The notes: generated by a model not told the origin, from the letters alone. A stretch of DNA of 5,730 nt from Bacillota bacterium (GCA_021816665.1 JAKAXI010000154.1:1-5730); one strand, 5' to 3'; positions 1 to 5,730 are shown, counted from the first letter of the stretch. Numbers and translations: made by a program.

Positions 1-468
1 CAACCATCCGCCAATCAGCGGCCCAATCAGCGACCCTGCAATGCCTCCAGTCTGCAGCGTCCCAAGCGCGCTACCAGAGTCCTCCTCTGGAGTGATCGAC
101 GCCTGCAGCGATACGGCCATCGAAATAAAACCTGAGAACAAGCCGTTGACAAGCCGCAACACGAGCAGTTCCCAAGGGGCTCCAACGAGCCCCATTAGCC
201 CCGTCATCACGCCCATGCCAAACCCTGCGCGCAGCAACATCACCTTGCGCCCGTGACGGTCGGCCATGGCTCCCCAGATCGGCTGGAAGAGAAACGAGGT
301 CACAAACTGAGCAGAGAACACCCAACTTGACCAGCGTTCGAGCGACGCGATATGGTGCACACCGAGCGATTCGATGTAAAGCGGCAGAAACGGGATGACC
401 AGGTTCATACCAGCCATCATGACGAAGTTTGCCGCCCACAAAATCCACAGGGTTCGTTTCCACGCCAA
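1..468 (-). CDS. MFS multidrug/H+ antiporter, MdtG-like (3' end outside window)
   Basis: Inner-membrane major facilitator transporter, probably a drug or metabolite efflux antiporter. The window holds the first 156 residues, about a third to 40% of a usual 400-residue, 12-helix protein; the rest lies beyond the left edge. Residues 7-30 form the first membrane helix (ending VIPFLPLY), and 46-65 the second. MFS motif A is GAMADRHGRK (66-75). Arg105 with Gly109 in LRLVNG fits motif B of helix 4. GSLIGPLIGG (145-154) fits motif C, which by family knowledge marks drug:H+ antiporters. The order and wording resemble E. coli MdtG. I chose the TTG at 468-466: it gives the natural lysine/arginine-containing N-terminus before helix 1 and has AAAAGAGG 10 bases upstream. 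Starting at the first ATG (Met17) would cut helix 1. It lies 3 bases after the phosphoglucomutase stop, in the same frame, so the two are surely co-transcribed. The substrate cannot be told. Family call is firm; the start is likely. Confidence 0.88.
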   Translation of the reverse strand, partial: MAWKRTLWILWAANFVMMAGMNLVIPFLPLYIESLGVHHIASLERWSSWVFSAQFVTSFLFQPIWGAMADRHGRKVMLLRAGFGMGVMTGLMGLVGAPWELLVLRLVNGLFSGFISMAVSLQASITPEEDSGSALGTLQTGGIAGSLIGPLIGGWL

Positions 469-471
469 CCG

Positions 472-2244
472 TTACACGCCTCTTTTCAAGATGTCAGCGA
501 CAGCGCTCTGCATGGTGTCAAGGAGTCGCGAACAGGCTCTCTGGGTCTCAGCTTTCGCGCCGTAATACACCTTGAGCTTTGGTTCGGTCCCGGAAGGGCG
601 GACCGCGATCCAGCTGGCATCGGTGAATAAGTACTTCACGACGTCAGACTCAGGAAGCGTCAGCGGTTCGGTGTGTCCATCCACAAACGTGCGGGTCCGC
701 GCAAGGTAGTCCTCCATCGCCAGTGGTGTCTGCCCCGGCACTTCGACCCCTTCACTGCGCAAGCGCGCCATCAGCGCAGCCATTTGCTGCACGCCCTGTG
801 CTCCTGGCAGAGTGACGCTCTGTAGCGCTTCCTGATAATACCCGGCTCGTTCGTAAAGATCAGACAGGGCGTCGACAAGCGTCTTGCCACTCTGCTTGTA
901 CGCTGCCGCCATGAGCGAGACGAGCAGGCAGATTTGAACGGCGTCCTTGTCCCGCACGATTGGCGAAGCCAAATAACCGTAACTCTCCTCATAACCAAAC
1001 ACAAATGTCCGCTCGCCAGTTTGTTCGTAATCTGTTGCGCGAGCGCCAATATACTTAAAGCCCGTCAATGTGTCCTCCACCGCTACCCCGTAGGAAGTTG
1101 CGACAGCGGCTCCGAGGTCAGACGTGACCACAGTTTTGAACACGATGGCGTTGGCCGGAAGCTCACCGCGATCGCGCAGGGTGCGCAGCCAAAAGTCGAC
1201 CAGGAGACCGCCCACCTGATTACCGGTCAACAACTGATATTCTCCGTCACCTGTGCGCACAGCGACACCTACCCGGTCAGCGTCAGGGTCCGTACCAAGG
1301 ACCAGGTCGGCTGCCGTCTCTTTGGCGAGTTCTATGGCAGCCGCCAAAGCAGCCGGCTCTTCTGGATTTGGACTTTCGACCGTAGGAAAGTCGCCATCCG
1401 GGAGTTCTTGACTCGGCACGACCTGAAGTGTCGCAAATCCAGCCTGTTCCAACACTCGTCGAACAGGTACATTGCCAGTTCCGTGGAGCGGCGTGTAGAT
1501 CACGGACAGCCCTTGGCGCTGCTCAAGCGTAACATCTGGCACGGAAATTGCGTCGAGCACAGCCGATTCATAAGCTGCGTCGACATCCTCGCCGATGAAC
1601 CGGAGCAGTCCTTGCGCCTCGGCCTCTTCACGCGCTGCCAGCGGAACGCGCAGGAGGTCGCCTGTGTTCCTGATTTCTGCCGTTACTTCGTCGGCAATGC
1701 CAGGAAGTATTTGGCATCCGTGGTGATCGTACACTTTGTAGCCGTTGTCCTGAGGTGGGTTGTGACTGGCAGTGAGCATGACACCCGCTGCTGCACCAAG
1801 GTGTCGTACAGCAAACGACAGCTCCGGTGTAGGACAGAGGTGTTCAAAGACGTACGCTCGCACACCTTGGGCACAAAGGGTTAAAGCAGTCTCGAGCGCA
1901 AACTCTGGAGACATGTGTCGACAGTCGTAGCCGATGACCACCCCTCTCTCAGCAGCCTTCTTGTCGGTCTTGCGTATGTACTGCCCAAGTCCAGCCGTCA
2001 CCCGGCGCACGGTGTACCGGTTCAAACGGTTCGTCCCGGCTCCCAGCGGCCCACGCAGTCCGCCGGTGCCAAAGGAGAGGTCGCGATAAAAGCGGTCGAA
2101 AACAGCGTCAGGGTCTCCTGCGATCGCTTTGAGGTCTGCCGTGATCTCCGGGGCGTGCGGTCCACTCGCAAGCCAGCGCTGATACTCCTGCTCTGCACGG
2201 TGATGTACAGACCTGTCTCCGTCAGTTGGGATTGTTTGATCCAT
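472..2244 (-). CDS. pgcA: Alpha-phosphoglucomutase / phosphomannomutase, PgcA type
   Basis: Cytoplasmic alpha-D-phosphohexomutase that interconverts glucose 1-phosphate and glucose 6-phosphate, feeding UDP-glucose, envelope polymers and glycogen; some members also act on mannose phosphates. The 590 residues are close to B. subtilis PgcA (about 580). All four active-site parts are visible: substrate entry FGTGGLRG (58-65), the phosphoserine loop TASHNPPQDNGYK (158-170, catalytic Ser160), the Mg-binding loop DPDADR (319-324), the sugar-binding GYEESYGY (417-424) after GFKYIG (395-400), and the phosphate-binding RPSGTEPK (549-556). The reading frame stays open upstream to a GTG at 2412, but the ATG at 2244 is preferred: AGGAGG sits 7 bases before it, a TATAAT box lies between the two possible starts, and the extra 56 residues would be atypical and overlap the divergent mogA gene. 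Glucose rather than mannose preference is inferred from the family resemblance. No damage is seen. Confidence 0.95.
   Translation of the reverse strand: MDQTIPTDGDRSVHHRAEQEYQRWLASGPHAPEITADLKAIAGDPDAVFDRFYRDLSFGTGGLRGPLGAGTNRLNRYTVRRVTAGLGQYIRKTDKKAAERGVVIGYDCRHMSPEFALETALTLCAQGVRAYVFEHLCPTPELSFAVRHLGAAAGVMLTASHNPPQDNGYKVYDHHGCQILPGIADEVTAEIRNTGDLLRVPLAAREEAEAQGLLRFIGEDVDAAYESAVLDAISVPDVTLEQRQGLSVIYTPLHGTGNVPVRRVLEQAGFATLQVVPSQELPDGDFPTVESPNPEEPAALAAAIELAKETAADLVLGTDPDADRVGVAVRTGDGEYQLLTGNQVGGLLVDFWLRTLRDRGELPANAIVFKTVVTSDLGAAVATSYGVAVEDTLTGFKYIGARATDYEQTGERTFVFGYEESYGYLASPIVRDKDAVQICLLVSLMAAAYKQSGKTLVDALSDLYERAGYYQEALQSVTLPGAQGVQQMAALMARLRSEGVEVPGQTPLAMEDYLARTRTFVDGHTEPLTLPESDVVKYLFTDASWIAVRPSGTEPKLKVYYGAKAETQRACSRLLDTMQSAVADILKRGV
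479..486 (-). promoter_or_regulatory. Ribosome binding site for the MFS gene
   Basis: AAAAGAGG lies within the last codons of the phosphoglucomutase gene, 10 bases before a TTG codon. It decides the TTG start of the transporter, because no ATG is found before Met17. Its place inside the upstream gene, close to that gene's TAA stop, suggests translational coupling (inference). Confidence 0.55.
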
Positions 2245-2251
2245 TGGGGCT

Positions 2252-2257
2252 CCTCCT
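2252..2257 (-). promoter_or_regulatory. Ribosome binding site for pgcA
   Basis: A full AGGAGG, 7 bases upstream of the ATG at 2244. It is the strongest Shine-Dalgarno site in the window and settles the start against the longer GTG reading that begins at 2412. Confidence 0.85.
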
Positions 2258-2283
2258 GTCTCGCCTTCCACTGCGTCTATCCG

Positions 2284-2312
2284 ATTATACCGCGAACGAG
2301 ACACGGAATTAG
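2284..2312 (-). promoter_or_regulatory. Candidate sigma-A-type promoter for pgcA-MFS
   Basis: A perfect TATAAT -10 hexamer (2284-2289) faces pgcA. A start about 7 bases downstream would give a leader of roughly 30 bases that contains the AGGAGG site. The -35 position at 17-base spacing (2307-2312) reads CTAATT, a poor match, so the promoter may be weak or activator-dependent. An alternative lies slightly upstream: TTGCCG (2332-2337), 18-base spacer, TCTAAT (2308-2313). The two could be alternative promoters. This rests on motif matching only. Confidence 0.45.
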
Positions 2313-2378
2313 ATACGCGCTCACTGACAAGCGGCAACGACGGCCCGAATCGGTTACGATGGGGAGAGAAAGTTGTCG

Positions 2379-2385
2379 AAGGGGG
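2379..2385 (+). promoter_or_regulatory. Ribosome binding site for mogA
   Basis: AAGGGGG ends 11 bases before the ATG at 2397. The spacing is a little long but the purine run is the only candidate, and it supports this start. Confidence 0.5.
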
Positions 2386-2396
2386 TTGCTTGCTAA

Positions 2397-2909
2397 ATGG
2401 CTCAAGACGCACCTACACAGCAACATGCTCACACGGCAGCCGTAATCACGTTGAGTGACGGTGTTCATCACGGCACCCGCGTTGACAAGAGCGGTGACTT
2501 GCTCGAACAAAGGCTTGCGAGTGCAGGCTACGAAGTCGTCGTCCGACGCGTTCTCCCCGATGAGCGAACTGAACTCGCTGCGTTGCTGCGCTCGCTCGCT
2601 GATGATCACGGTGTACGCCTCGTCGTCACCACAGGCGGAACCGGGCTCGGACCGCGCGACGTGACGCCGGATGCAACCCGCGACGTGATTGATCGCGAAG
2701 TCCCAGGTATGGCTGAAGCGATGCGGATGGAGAGCCTGAAGAAGACACCGTTCGCGATGACTTCGCGCCAAGTCGTCGGCACGCGCGGCCAAACGCTGAT
2801 CGTCAATTTGCCTGGCAGCCCAAAGGCCGTCGATGAGTGTATGGACGTGATCATCCGCGTCATCCCTCACACCCTCGACCTACTGGCTGGCAAGACGGAA
2901 CACAGGTAG
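2397..2909 (+). CDS. mogA: Molybdopterin adenylyltransferase, MogA/MoaB family
   Basis: Cytoplasmic enzyme of molybdenum cofactor synthesis that, in this family, activates molybdopterin with ATP to adenylyl-molybdopterin before metal insertion. The 170 residues are one complete MoCF-binding domain. Visible signatures are VITLSDGVHHGTRVDKSG (16-33), an Asp in VLPDE (Asp55), the nucleotide/pterin loop TTGGTGLGPRDVTPDAT (78-94, with Asp88), and PGSPKAV (139-145). Asp55 and Asp88 match the places of the two acidic residues known to matter in E. coli MogA. It is free-standing, not fused to MoaC or to a MoeA/Cnx1-like domain. It is the only plus-strand gene here: divergent from pgcA and convergent with the GH4 gene, with no other cofactor gene or molybdoenzyme in view. 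MogA and MoaB cannot be separated firmly by eye; a MoaB of Bacillus type is the main alternative. Confidence 0.92.
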   Translation: MAQDAPTQQHAHTAAVITLSDGVHHGTRVDKSGDLLEQRLASAGYEVVVRRVLPDERTELAALLRSLADDHGVRLVVTTGGTGLGPRDVTPDATRDVIDREVPGMAEAMRMESLKKTPFAMTSRQVVGTRGQTLIVNLPGSPKAVDECMDVIIRVIPHTLDLLAGKTEHR

Positions 2910-2948
2910 GGGAAAGCGCCTGTCTAGAGTTGCACGTTTGGCGAAAGA
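2910..2948. other. Convergent gap between mogA and the GH4 gene
   Basis: These 39 bases separate two stop codons that face each other. The best hairpin is only 5 base pairs (ACAGG at 2902-2906 with CCTGT at 2919-2923, 12-base loop), starts inside mogA and has no following T-run. CGCC (2917-2920) with GGCG (2940-2943) is weaker still. I therefore see no clear intrinsic terminator in either direction. Confidence 0.5.
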
Positions 2949-4322
2949 CTACTCGAACTGCGGGAGAAACTCGCGGTTTTCGTTCAGGATGTCCGTGAGC
3001 AAGCTCTGTGCGACGTCCGCTGACTGAACCAGCGGGTGCACAGTCAGCGCCTGCCTCGCAGCTGCGCGGTCGCCGCGAACGGCAGCTTCGACGGTCAACT
3101 CTTCGTACGCCTTCACGACCTGCAGCAAGCCGCGCATGTGAGGGGAAACAGACGTAGTGATTTCGACAGGGCGAGCGCCTTTGGCGTCGATCACGCAGTT
3201 CACCTCGATTGCTGCATCTGCAGGCAGAAACGGCAGTGTGGAGCCGTTTCGCACATTGACGGTTTGAATGTCGCCGCGGTCGGTGACAATCGACGTCATC
3301 AGGTTCACTGCGGCCTCCGAGTAAAACGCGCCGCCGCGTTGCGCCAGTTGCGGAGGTTTGACGTCGAGATTGGGGTCACGGTACAACTCGAACAACTCTG
3401 CCTCGATTTTCTTCACAACCTCCGCGCGCGTACCGCCACTTGCTGCAGCTTCGAGCTCCTCAGCCAGCATCGCGTCTGGCATGTAGTAATACCTGTGATA
3501 GGCGCACGGCAGAGCCTGCAGTGACTGCAGGAAGTCGGGATCAAACTCAATGTCCGGAATGTTTTGCGGTAGTCCGGTGTCGGCTCCTCCGCCCGTGTCA
3601 ACAGTTTCTGCTGCGACTGCCTGCTTTTTCGGCGACCGATCAACCCCGGCCATCTCGTCGAGCAGTTGCGGCAAGACATCCTGACCGTCTACCCACGCCT
3701 TGGTCACCCAGTGCAGGTGGTTGAGACCGACCACCTCAATCTCCACCTGGGACACATCCACCTGCCTCCATTTCGCAATCTGCATGCGCGTGCCAATCGG
3801 CAGGTTGCAGAGGCCAATCGCCCGAACCGGACTGTGCTTTAGGACCGCCTCAGTCACAAGCCCTGCCGGGTTTGTGAAGTTGATCAGAGTCGCACCTGGC
3901 GCGAGGGCTTCGATATCGCGGCAGATATCGAGGATCACGGGGATTGTCCGGAGGGCTTTCGCAAACCCGCCCGCTCCAGTCGTCTCTTGACCGATGCGGT
4001 GGTAGCGAAGGGGGATCCGCTCGTCGCGCGCCCGCGCATCGAGCAACCCGACGCGCAGCTGCGTTAAGACAAAGTCGGCGCCTTGGATCGCCGCCTGGCG
4101 GTCGAGCGTCAGATGAACCTCGATCGCGACACCAGCGCGATCAATCATGCGACGGGCCAAGGCTCCCACTGTCTCGAGCTTAACCCGTCCGGCTTCAATG
4201 TCGACCAGCCAGAGCTCTCTGACGGGCATCACCGAGTACGCCCGAATCAGCCCTTCCACCAACTCTGGCGTATACGACGACCCGCCTCCAACGACGGTGA
4301 CTTTCAAGCCGCGAGTCTGCAC
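2949..4322 (-). CDS. GH4 6-phospho-beta-glucosidase (NAD+ and Mn2+ dependent)
   Basis: Cytoplasmic glycoside hydrolase family 4 enzyme that splits 6-phospho-beta-glycosides (cellobiose 6-phosphate, aryl glucosides; chitobiose 6-phosphate in the related ChbF) by an NAD-assisted oxidation-elimination mechanism. The 457 residues are full length. The Rossmann start is VTVVGGGSSYTPEL (8-21), followed by LVDI (39-42) and TQLRVG (87-92). INFTNPAG is at 147-154. CNLP (172-175) contains Cys172 and GLNH (199-202) contains His202, the expected metal ligands. In GH4, CN-x-P goes with 6-phospho-beta-glucosidases, while CD or CH variants go with alpha-acting members. The tyrosine-rich CAYHRYYY (273-280) fits the region with the catalytic base. 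The start is GTG at 4322, with AGAAGGGG 8 bases upstream. It follows the sugar kinase by 41 bases, probably in one transcript. The exact sugar is unknown; LicH/CelF-like activity is most likely. Confidence 0.93.
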   Translation of the reverse strand: MQTRGLKVTVVGGGSSYTPELVEGLIRAYSVMPVRELWLVDIEAGRVKLETVGALARRMIDRAGVAIEVHLTLDRQAAIQGADFVLTQLRVGLLDARARDERIPLRYHRIGQETTGAGGFAKALRTIPVILDICRDIEALAPGATLINFTNPAGLVTEAVLKHSPVRAIGLCNLPIGTRMQIAKWRQVDVSQVEIEVVGLNHLHWVTKAWVDGQDVLPQLLDEMAGVDRSPKKQAVAAETVDTGGGADTGLPQNIPDIEFDPDFLQSLQALPCAYHRYYYMPDAMLAEELEAAASGGTRAEVVKKIEAELFELYRDPNLDVKPPQLAQRGGAFYSEAAVNLMTSIVTDRGDIQTVNVRNGSTLPFLPADAAIEVNCVIDAKGARPVEITTSVSPHMRGLLQVVKAYEELTVEAAVRGDRAAARQALTVHPLVQSADVAQSLLTDILNENREFLPQFE

Positions 4323-4330
4323 AATCAGGA

Positions 4331-4338
4331 CCCCTTCT
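4331..4338 (-). promoter_or_regulatory. Ribosome binding site for the GH4 gene
   Basis: AGAAGGGG stands 8 bases before the GTG at 4322 in the 41-base gap after the kinase gene. It supports GTG as the start over the in-frame TTG five codons later. The gap holds no visible terminator, which fits read-through from the kinase gene. Confidence 0.65.
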
Positions 4339-4363
4339 ACAAGTTGAGTTTAGGTGGGCAGGT

Positions 4364-5434
4364 TCACCTCGAGAAAGGCGAACGCCCCGTGGCAAGGTCT
4401 GCCGTTTCGAAACGCTGCAAAACTTCCTGCGTCACCCCCGCCCGAACCTTGTCCATAGCCAACATCACAGCGCCAAACACCGGATGCAGCGACGGAATGA
4501 CGATCTGCGTCGCCAGCGGGACGTGATTTAGTTCCGTTTCGAACGCCGCTAGCAAGTTCGGACTTCTCCCATTTTGGATCACGGAACCGACCAACACCAC
4601 GGGTACACGTCTTGCACCGTGTGCAATTTCTATTCGAACGGGTCGTTCGCTCCGTGGGTGCGCCTCGTCTTGTGCCTGTTCCATCTGCGCGAGCAGCGCC
4701 CGCGCACTCCGTCCGAGTTCTGTCCCCATGTCCGCCAACAGGCTAATCGAGAGTTCGTCACCGGCTGCTGCGGCTGTGTGTACTACGCGCGGGATGTCGT
4801 CCAGGGCGCTTGGGCAGGTCTGCCACGGGTCTGCACCCGCTACCTCAGCCATCAGAGCAGCCATATCCGTGCACCCAAACAGTGGTGGCAATTCATCGAC
4901 AAGTATAGACGGGAGGTCGCGGCCCTCCCACGCGCGCACAGCCCGACGCAGCGCAAATTCCGCGAGCACATGACCGCCCGCTGCGTCGCCGTAGGCCCAG
5001 CCGAACCCACCGACTTGCCACGTTCGGCCGGTTTTGTCGCGCCCGTAGGCGTTCGTCCCGCTGCCACAGATGATCACGGCACCTGCCAGGTCGGGCGAAC
5101 CTAACCGCAACCCTGCAACCGTGTCGCACACTAGGGCAGTGTTGTGAAGAGGCAGCTTCTGTAACGCAGGAATCAGCAAAGCTTCGTCCGCAGGCCGGTC
5201 GGCGCCGGCAAGCGCATAGACAGTAGCAGCGACGTCATCGGGCTTGACACCGCCCGTTCTCAGCGCCTGCTCAACTGCGTCCCAAACCGCGTCCACAGCA
5301 GTTGCGACTCCGCTCATTTGATAATTGGCGCCAGCACCGCGCCCAACACCGCGAACGCTCCCGTCAGTCGCGGTCAAGACAGCCAGCGTCTTGCTGCCTC
5401 CGCCATCTACGCCAAGCACAAACTGCTCAGGCAC
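4364..5434 (-). CDS. BadF/BadG/BcrA/BcrD-family sugar kinase (N-acetylglucosamine kinase-like)
   Basis: Cytoplasmic ATP-dependent kinase of the actin/hexokinase fold. The family includes GlcNAc kinases (human NAGK), MurNAc/GlcNAc kinase MurK and glucosamine kinase GspK, as well as the ATPase activators of benzoyl-CoA reductase; no 4Fe-4S cysteine pattern or reductase gene is seen, so a sugar kinase is favoured. With the GTG at 5434 the product has 356 residues. Motifs: phosphate-1 loop LGVDGGGSKT (7-16); ALAGADRP (74-81); CDTVAG (103-108) with Asp104 as the likely catalytic base; phosphate-2 ICGSGTNAYG (122-131); GGFGWAYGDAAGG (142-154); nucleotide-side VLVGSV (280-285); PVFGAVMLA (318-326). 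The GTG overlaps the proC stop by 8 bases; a longer in-frame TTG start at 5494 would add 20 non-family residues and overlap proC by 68 bases. The GH4 gene follows by 41 bases, so the substrate may be a sugar released or used there, including a beta-disaccharide (inference). Confidence 0.88.
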   Translation of the reverse strand: MPEQFVLGVDGGGSKTLAVLTATDGSVRGVGRGAGANYQMSGVATAVDAVWDAVEQALRTGGVKPDDVAATVYALAGADRPADEALLIPALQKLPLHNTALVCDTVAGLRLGSPDLAGAVIICGSGTNAYGRDKTGRTWQVGGFGWAYGDAAGGHVLAEFALRRAVRAWEGRDLPSILVDELPPLFGCTDMAALMAEVAGADPWQTCPSALDDIPRVVHTAAAAGDELSISLLADMGTELGRSARALLAQMEQAQDEAHPRSERPVRIEIAHGARRVPVVLVGSVIQNGRSPNLLAAFETELNHVPLATQIVIPSLHPVFGAVMLAMDKVRAGVTQEVLQRFETADLATGRSPFSR

Positions 5435-5729
5435 GGTACTGTCGTCCCATCTCCGCGGACCTGTCAGCGGCAGCTCGTAAGGCCTCTGTGACAACGCCGT
5501 TCAAATCCCCAGTCTGCATGGCTGTGACGCCCGCATGTGTCGTACCTCCGGGAGATGTGACACGCTTTCGCAGTTCGGCTGGCGTCAAGCCCCAATATTC
5601 AAGCGTCTTTGCAGTCCCTACCACCGTCTGAAGGAGAAGCGCCCGCGCGGTCTCAGCCGGGATCCCCAGTTCAACCGCAGCGTTCTCCATGGCCTCGAGA
5701 AAATAGCAGACAAATCCCGGGCCGCTGCC
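5427..5729 (-). CDS. proC: Pyrroline-5-carboxylate reductase, C-terminal part (5' end outside window)
   Basis: Last step of proline synthesis: NAD(P)H-dependent reduction of 1-pyrroline-5-carboxylate to L-proline in the cytoplasm. Only the last 100 residues are in the window, out of a usual 265-280; the Rossmann domain lies beyond the right edge. What is seen is the all-helical dimerisation domain. It begins GSGPGFVCYFLEAMENAAVELG, where most ProC proteins have SGSGPAYVF. It continues with the helix LLLQTVVGTAKTLE and the signature RVTSPGGTTHAGV, whose TSPGGTT lies at residues 58-64 of this fragment and belongs to the substrate-binding region. It ends with a normal ERSREL-like helix (DRSAEMGRQYRA) and TGA. 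The stop region overlaps the start of the sugar kinase by 8 bases, so the two are in one transcript. The signature identifies the family firmly; whether the organism has further proC copies is unknown. Confidence 0.93.
   Translation of the reverse strand, partial: GSGPGFVCYFLEAMENAAVELGIPAETARALLLQTVVGTAKTLEYWGLTPAELRKRVTSPGGTTHAGVTAMQTGDLNGVVTEALRAAADRSAEMGRQYRA
5445..5454 (-). promoter_or_regulatory. Weak ribosome binding site for the sugar kinase
   Basis: A purine-rich stretch, GGAGATGGGA, lies inside the end of proC; its GGGA is 10 bases from the GTG at 5434. The match is modest, so translation of the kinase may lean on ribosomes finishing proC a few bases downstream of this start. Confidence 0.35.
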
Positions 5730-5730
5730 T

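Larger units (their letters stand above)
2245..2396. other. Divergent intergenic region between pgcA and mogA
   Basis: These 152 bases separate two start codons facing away from each other, so promoters for both directions should be here. The pgcA-facing side shows TATAAT. On the mogA-facing side the best I can see is TACGAT around 2356-2361 without a matching -35, so no promoter is claimed for it. I saw no convincing operator palindrome, riboswitch fold or small gene. Confidence 0.6.

Noticed and set aside
71..463. A 130-codon minus-strand frame over the MFS gene
   Set aside because: It is one frame off from the transporter; the frame starting at TTG 468 has motifs A and C and membrane helices, while this one has none.
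934..1884. A 316-codon open frame on the plus strand, antisense to pgcA
   Set aside because: Its product has no recognisable motif, is rich in Cys, Arg and His as expected from an antisense shadow, and lies fully inside a gene whose own frame shows every active-site motif.
2340..2396. A possible promoter or molybdenum-cofactor riboswitch ahead of mogA
   Set aside because: TACGAT lacks a -35 at a suitable distance (CTGACA is 25 bases away), and the leader is too short, with no evident multi-helix fold, to support a riboswitch.
2245..2412. A 56-residue N-terminal extension of the phosphoglucomutase from a GTG at 2412
   Set aside because: The ATG at 2244 has AGGAGG at 7 bases and matches the usual family length; the extension would overlap the mogA start and cover the TATAAT box.
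2277..2870. A 197-codon minus-strand frame across mogA and the intergenic region
   Set aside because: It is antisense to a clear MogA protein, has no family signature, and runs through the likely pgcA promoter area.
4323..4363. A separate promoter or terminator between the kinase and the GH4 gene
   Set aside because: The 41 bases show only a ribosome binding site; no -10/-35 pair or hairpin with a T-run is visible.
5435..5494. A longer kinase start at the TTG of 5494
   Set aside because: It would add 20 residues before the normal LGVDGGGSKT start and make a 68-base overlap with proC; the GTG at 5434 places the phosphate-1 loop at the expected distance from the N-terminus.

Overview
The window looks like ordinary chromosomal DNA from a moderately GC-rich Gram-positive bacterium. 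The reasons are purine-rich Shine-Dalgarno sites (a full AGGAGG before the phosphohexomutase, GAAGGGG before the GH4 gene), frequent GTG and TTG starts, a PgcA-type phosphoglucomutase, a BadF-type sugar kinase, and tight gene packing. A Bacillales relative such as an Alicyclobacillus-like organism would fit, but this is an impression from protein style, not a proven assignment. No RNA gene, mobile element, CRISPR array or phage feature was seen.

Layout, left to right: (1) minus strand, 1-468, the first 156 codons of an MdtG-like MFS drug/H+ antiporter that runs off the left edge; (2) minus strand, 472-2244, an alpha-phosphoglucomutase/phosphomannomutase (PgcA type), ending only 3 bases before the MFS gene; (3) a 152-base divergent intergenic region with a perfect TATAAT facing the mutase; (4) plus strand, 2397-2909, a MogA/MoaB-family molybdopterin adenylyltransferase; (5) a 39-base convergent gap without a clear terminator; (6) minus strand, 2949-4322, a GH4 NAD/Mn-dependent 6-phospho-beta-glucosidase; (7) minus strand, 4364-5434, a BadF/BadG-family sugar kinase; (8) minus strand, 5427-5729, the C-terminal 100 residues of pyrroline-5-carboxylate reductase (ProC), entering from the right edge.

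How the genes may work together: proC, the kinase and the GH4 gene are in one direction, with an 8-base overlap and a 41-base gap, so they are probably co-transcribed. The kinase and the GH4 enzyme make a plausible pair. The kinase would phosphorylate an imported sugar or disaccharide with ATP, and GH4 would split a 6-phospho-beta-glycoside. No PTS gene is visible, so this could be a PTS-independent route. Glucose 6-phosphate from it could be used by the phosphoglucomutase, although that gene is in a separate transcription unit. MogA belongs to molybdenum cofactor synthesis and ProC to proline synthesis; neither has an obvious metabolic link to the sugar genes.

I found no convincing undescribed system. 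The kinase-GH4 pairing and the proC-kinase overlap are the observations most worth checking.
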